A DNA stretch of 6,062 nucleotides, taken from Chloroflexota bacterium. GTDB taxonomy: Bacteria; Cyanobacteriota; Vampirovibrionia; Obscuribacterales; Obscuribacteraceae. This document shows positions 5,160 through 6,062 of this stretch, in pieces. A program made the position numbers and the translations under genes. The notes beneath the pieces were generated by a model. It searched no databases. It was not told the origin of the DNA and saw nothing but the letters and a program-made list of their open reading frames with translations. The DNA is taken from contig SBAT01000164.1 in assembly GCA_005240105.1 (NCBI GenBank), positions 1 through 6,062 on the forward strand, written 5' to 3'. How positions within the stretch are numbered: position 1 is the first letter of the stretch; each line of letters begins with the position of its first letter.

Positions 5160-6062
5160 ATGCCTGTTATTGTGCTGGCCGGAGAAGAAGATTTTTTGTT
5201 GGCGCGGCGAGTTGCCGAGCTAAAGGATGAGCTTGTCGATCCGGCATGGGTTGCCTTTAACTACGTAAGACTTACCAATCCTGATTTGCAGACCATTACG
5301 GACAATCTAGCCAGCTTGCCTTTTGGTTCAGGCAACAAGATGATCCTCATTGATCGCTGTGAGTTATTTACAAAAAGAAAATCGGCAAAAGATGAGAGTG
5401 AAAGCGATGGTAAGGCGAGTAAACATCAGTTAGATGATTTCAATAATGCCTTGTCTTCAGTGGCAGACAACTCGTATGTTGTTTTTGCTTGTCCGCATAA
5501 CTTTGATACGAGCCTCAAGACTTCAAAAATTATTGCCGGACACGCGACAATTGAAGAAAAGGAGTTTGCTCGGAAGAAATACTCGCCAGGATCGGTAAAG
5601 GGTAATTATGAGACCCAGTGCCGCCAAGAAGCGAAGTTTAATGGTGCCACCATTGATGATGAGGCTATCTATTATTTAGTTGACTGCACGGAAGGCGACC
5701 TTCGTGCAATTGCAATGGAAATTGCCAAAGCGGCTACTTACATGCTTCCAGACAAACATATAACGCTCGAGGTCGTGCGTAAGTTGAGTTCTTATCATTC
5801 GCACGTATTTACACTTGCGGATACCTGGGCGTTAGGTAAGAGGAGAGAATGCTTAGCTAGCCTGGATGAATTACTTAGCAGGCAAAGCGGGATTCCGTTA
5901 ATGGCATTTTTGCAGACCACAATTTCTCGTTGGCTTATGGTGAGAGCTTGCGCCGATAAGTTGGTTTCGAATATGCCAACAGGACCTGGTGTGAAACGTC
6001 GTGATATTGATCCTTGGACTCTAGCCTCTAAAGTTGCTCCAGAAGTAGGCTTGCCGTCAGGG
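5160..6062 (+). CDS. holA: DNA polymerase III subunit delta, N-terminal 301 residues (3' end beyond window)
   Basis: HolA is the clamp-loader 'wrench' that binds and opens the beta sliding clamp during replication. The visible product begins MPVIVLAGEEDFLL; the GEEDFLL at 8-14 matches the family's usual N-terminal GEE-[DY]-LL motif. LPFGSGNKMILID (53-65) follows, equivalent to the conserved LPLFG..R.VVL strand. EAKFNGATIDDEAIYYLVDCTEGDLRAIAMEIAKAATYM (157-195) covers the typical domain II helices, and HVFTLADTWALGKRRECLASLDELL (215-239) with PLMAFLQTTISRWLMVRA (246-263) fits the collar domain. A Lys/Ser/Asp-rich stretch at about 71-92 looks like an insertion in a surface loop. The ATG at 5160-5162 has GAGG five bases upstream. 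Family members are commonly about 330-345 residues, so roughly 30-45 residues are missing past the edge. Confidence 0.93.
   Translation, partial: MPVIVLAGEEDFLLARRVAELKDELVDPAWVAFNYVRLTNPDLQTITDNLASLPFGSGNKMILIDRCELFTKRKSAKDESESDGKASKHQLDDFNNALSSVADNSYVVFACPHNFDTSLKTSKIIAGHATIEEKEFARKKYSPGSVKGNYETQCRQEAKFNGATIDDEAIYYLVDCTEGDLRAIAMEIAKAATYMLPDKHITLEVVRKLSSYHSHVFTLADTWALGKRRECLASLDELLSRQSGIPLMAFLQTTISRWLMVRACADKLVSNMPTGPGVKRRDIDPWTLASKVAPEVGLPSG

Noticed and set aside
1..6062. CRISPR array, defence island, tRNA, rRNA or prophage
   Set aside because: No regularly spaced repeats, no cloverleaf-like segment, and no phage or defence gene is visible in any frame.

Overview
The window shows ordinary bacterial chromosome of moderate G+C content. 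The left three-quarters (1-4593) holds five genes on the minus strand and the right part (4825-6062) holds two on the plus strand, so the two blocks diverge from an intergenic region at 4594-4824. Core genes dominate: an ABC1/UbiB-family kinase-like protein, RNase PH, cofactor-independent phosphoglycerate mutase (GpmI) and the DNA polymerase III delta subunit (HolA). With them are a secreted DUF2993/LmeA-like protein, a small Thr-rich lipoprotein and an 83-residue single-pass membrane protein. The ABC1 kinase, DUF2993 and GpmI combination would fit Cyanobacteriota, perhaps a non-photosynthetic relative such as Vampirovibrionia/Melainabacteria. That is a weak inference from gene content, and no marker gene in the window settles it.

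Layout, left to right. 1-560 (minus) is the N-terminal part of the ABC1 kinase, cut by the window edge. 561-696 is an intergenic stretch with a plausible sigma-70 promoter. 697-1422 (minus) is rph. 1484-2419 (minus) is the exported DUF2993 protein, whose start is decided by a good Shine-Dalgarno. 2420-2537 holds two hairpins. 2538-2765 (minus) is the small lipoprotein. 2766-3048 holds a hairpin-rich leader and repeat copy A. 3049-4593 (minus) is gpmI. 4594-4824 holds repeat copy B and a divergent promoter region. 4825-5076 (plus) is the small membrane protein and 5160-6062 (plus) is holA, cut by the right edge.

The most interesting non-genic signal is a pair of related intergenic elements of about 105 bp. 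One lies just before and one just after gpmI, both in the same orientation. They share several identical blocks, a conserved 7-bp hairpin with a different loop in each copy, and seven CGCT words each. The upstream copy is open in the gpmI frame, so an uncritical gene call would extend GpmI by 41 residues of translated repeat.

The genes do not form an evident single pathway. They look like housekeeping functions (tRNA 3' processing, glycolysis, replication) with cell-envelope proteins between them. I found no defence system, prophage, insertion sequence, CRISPR array, tRNA or rRNA.
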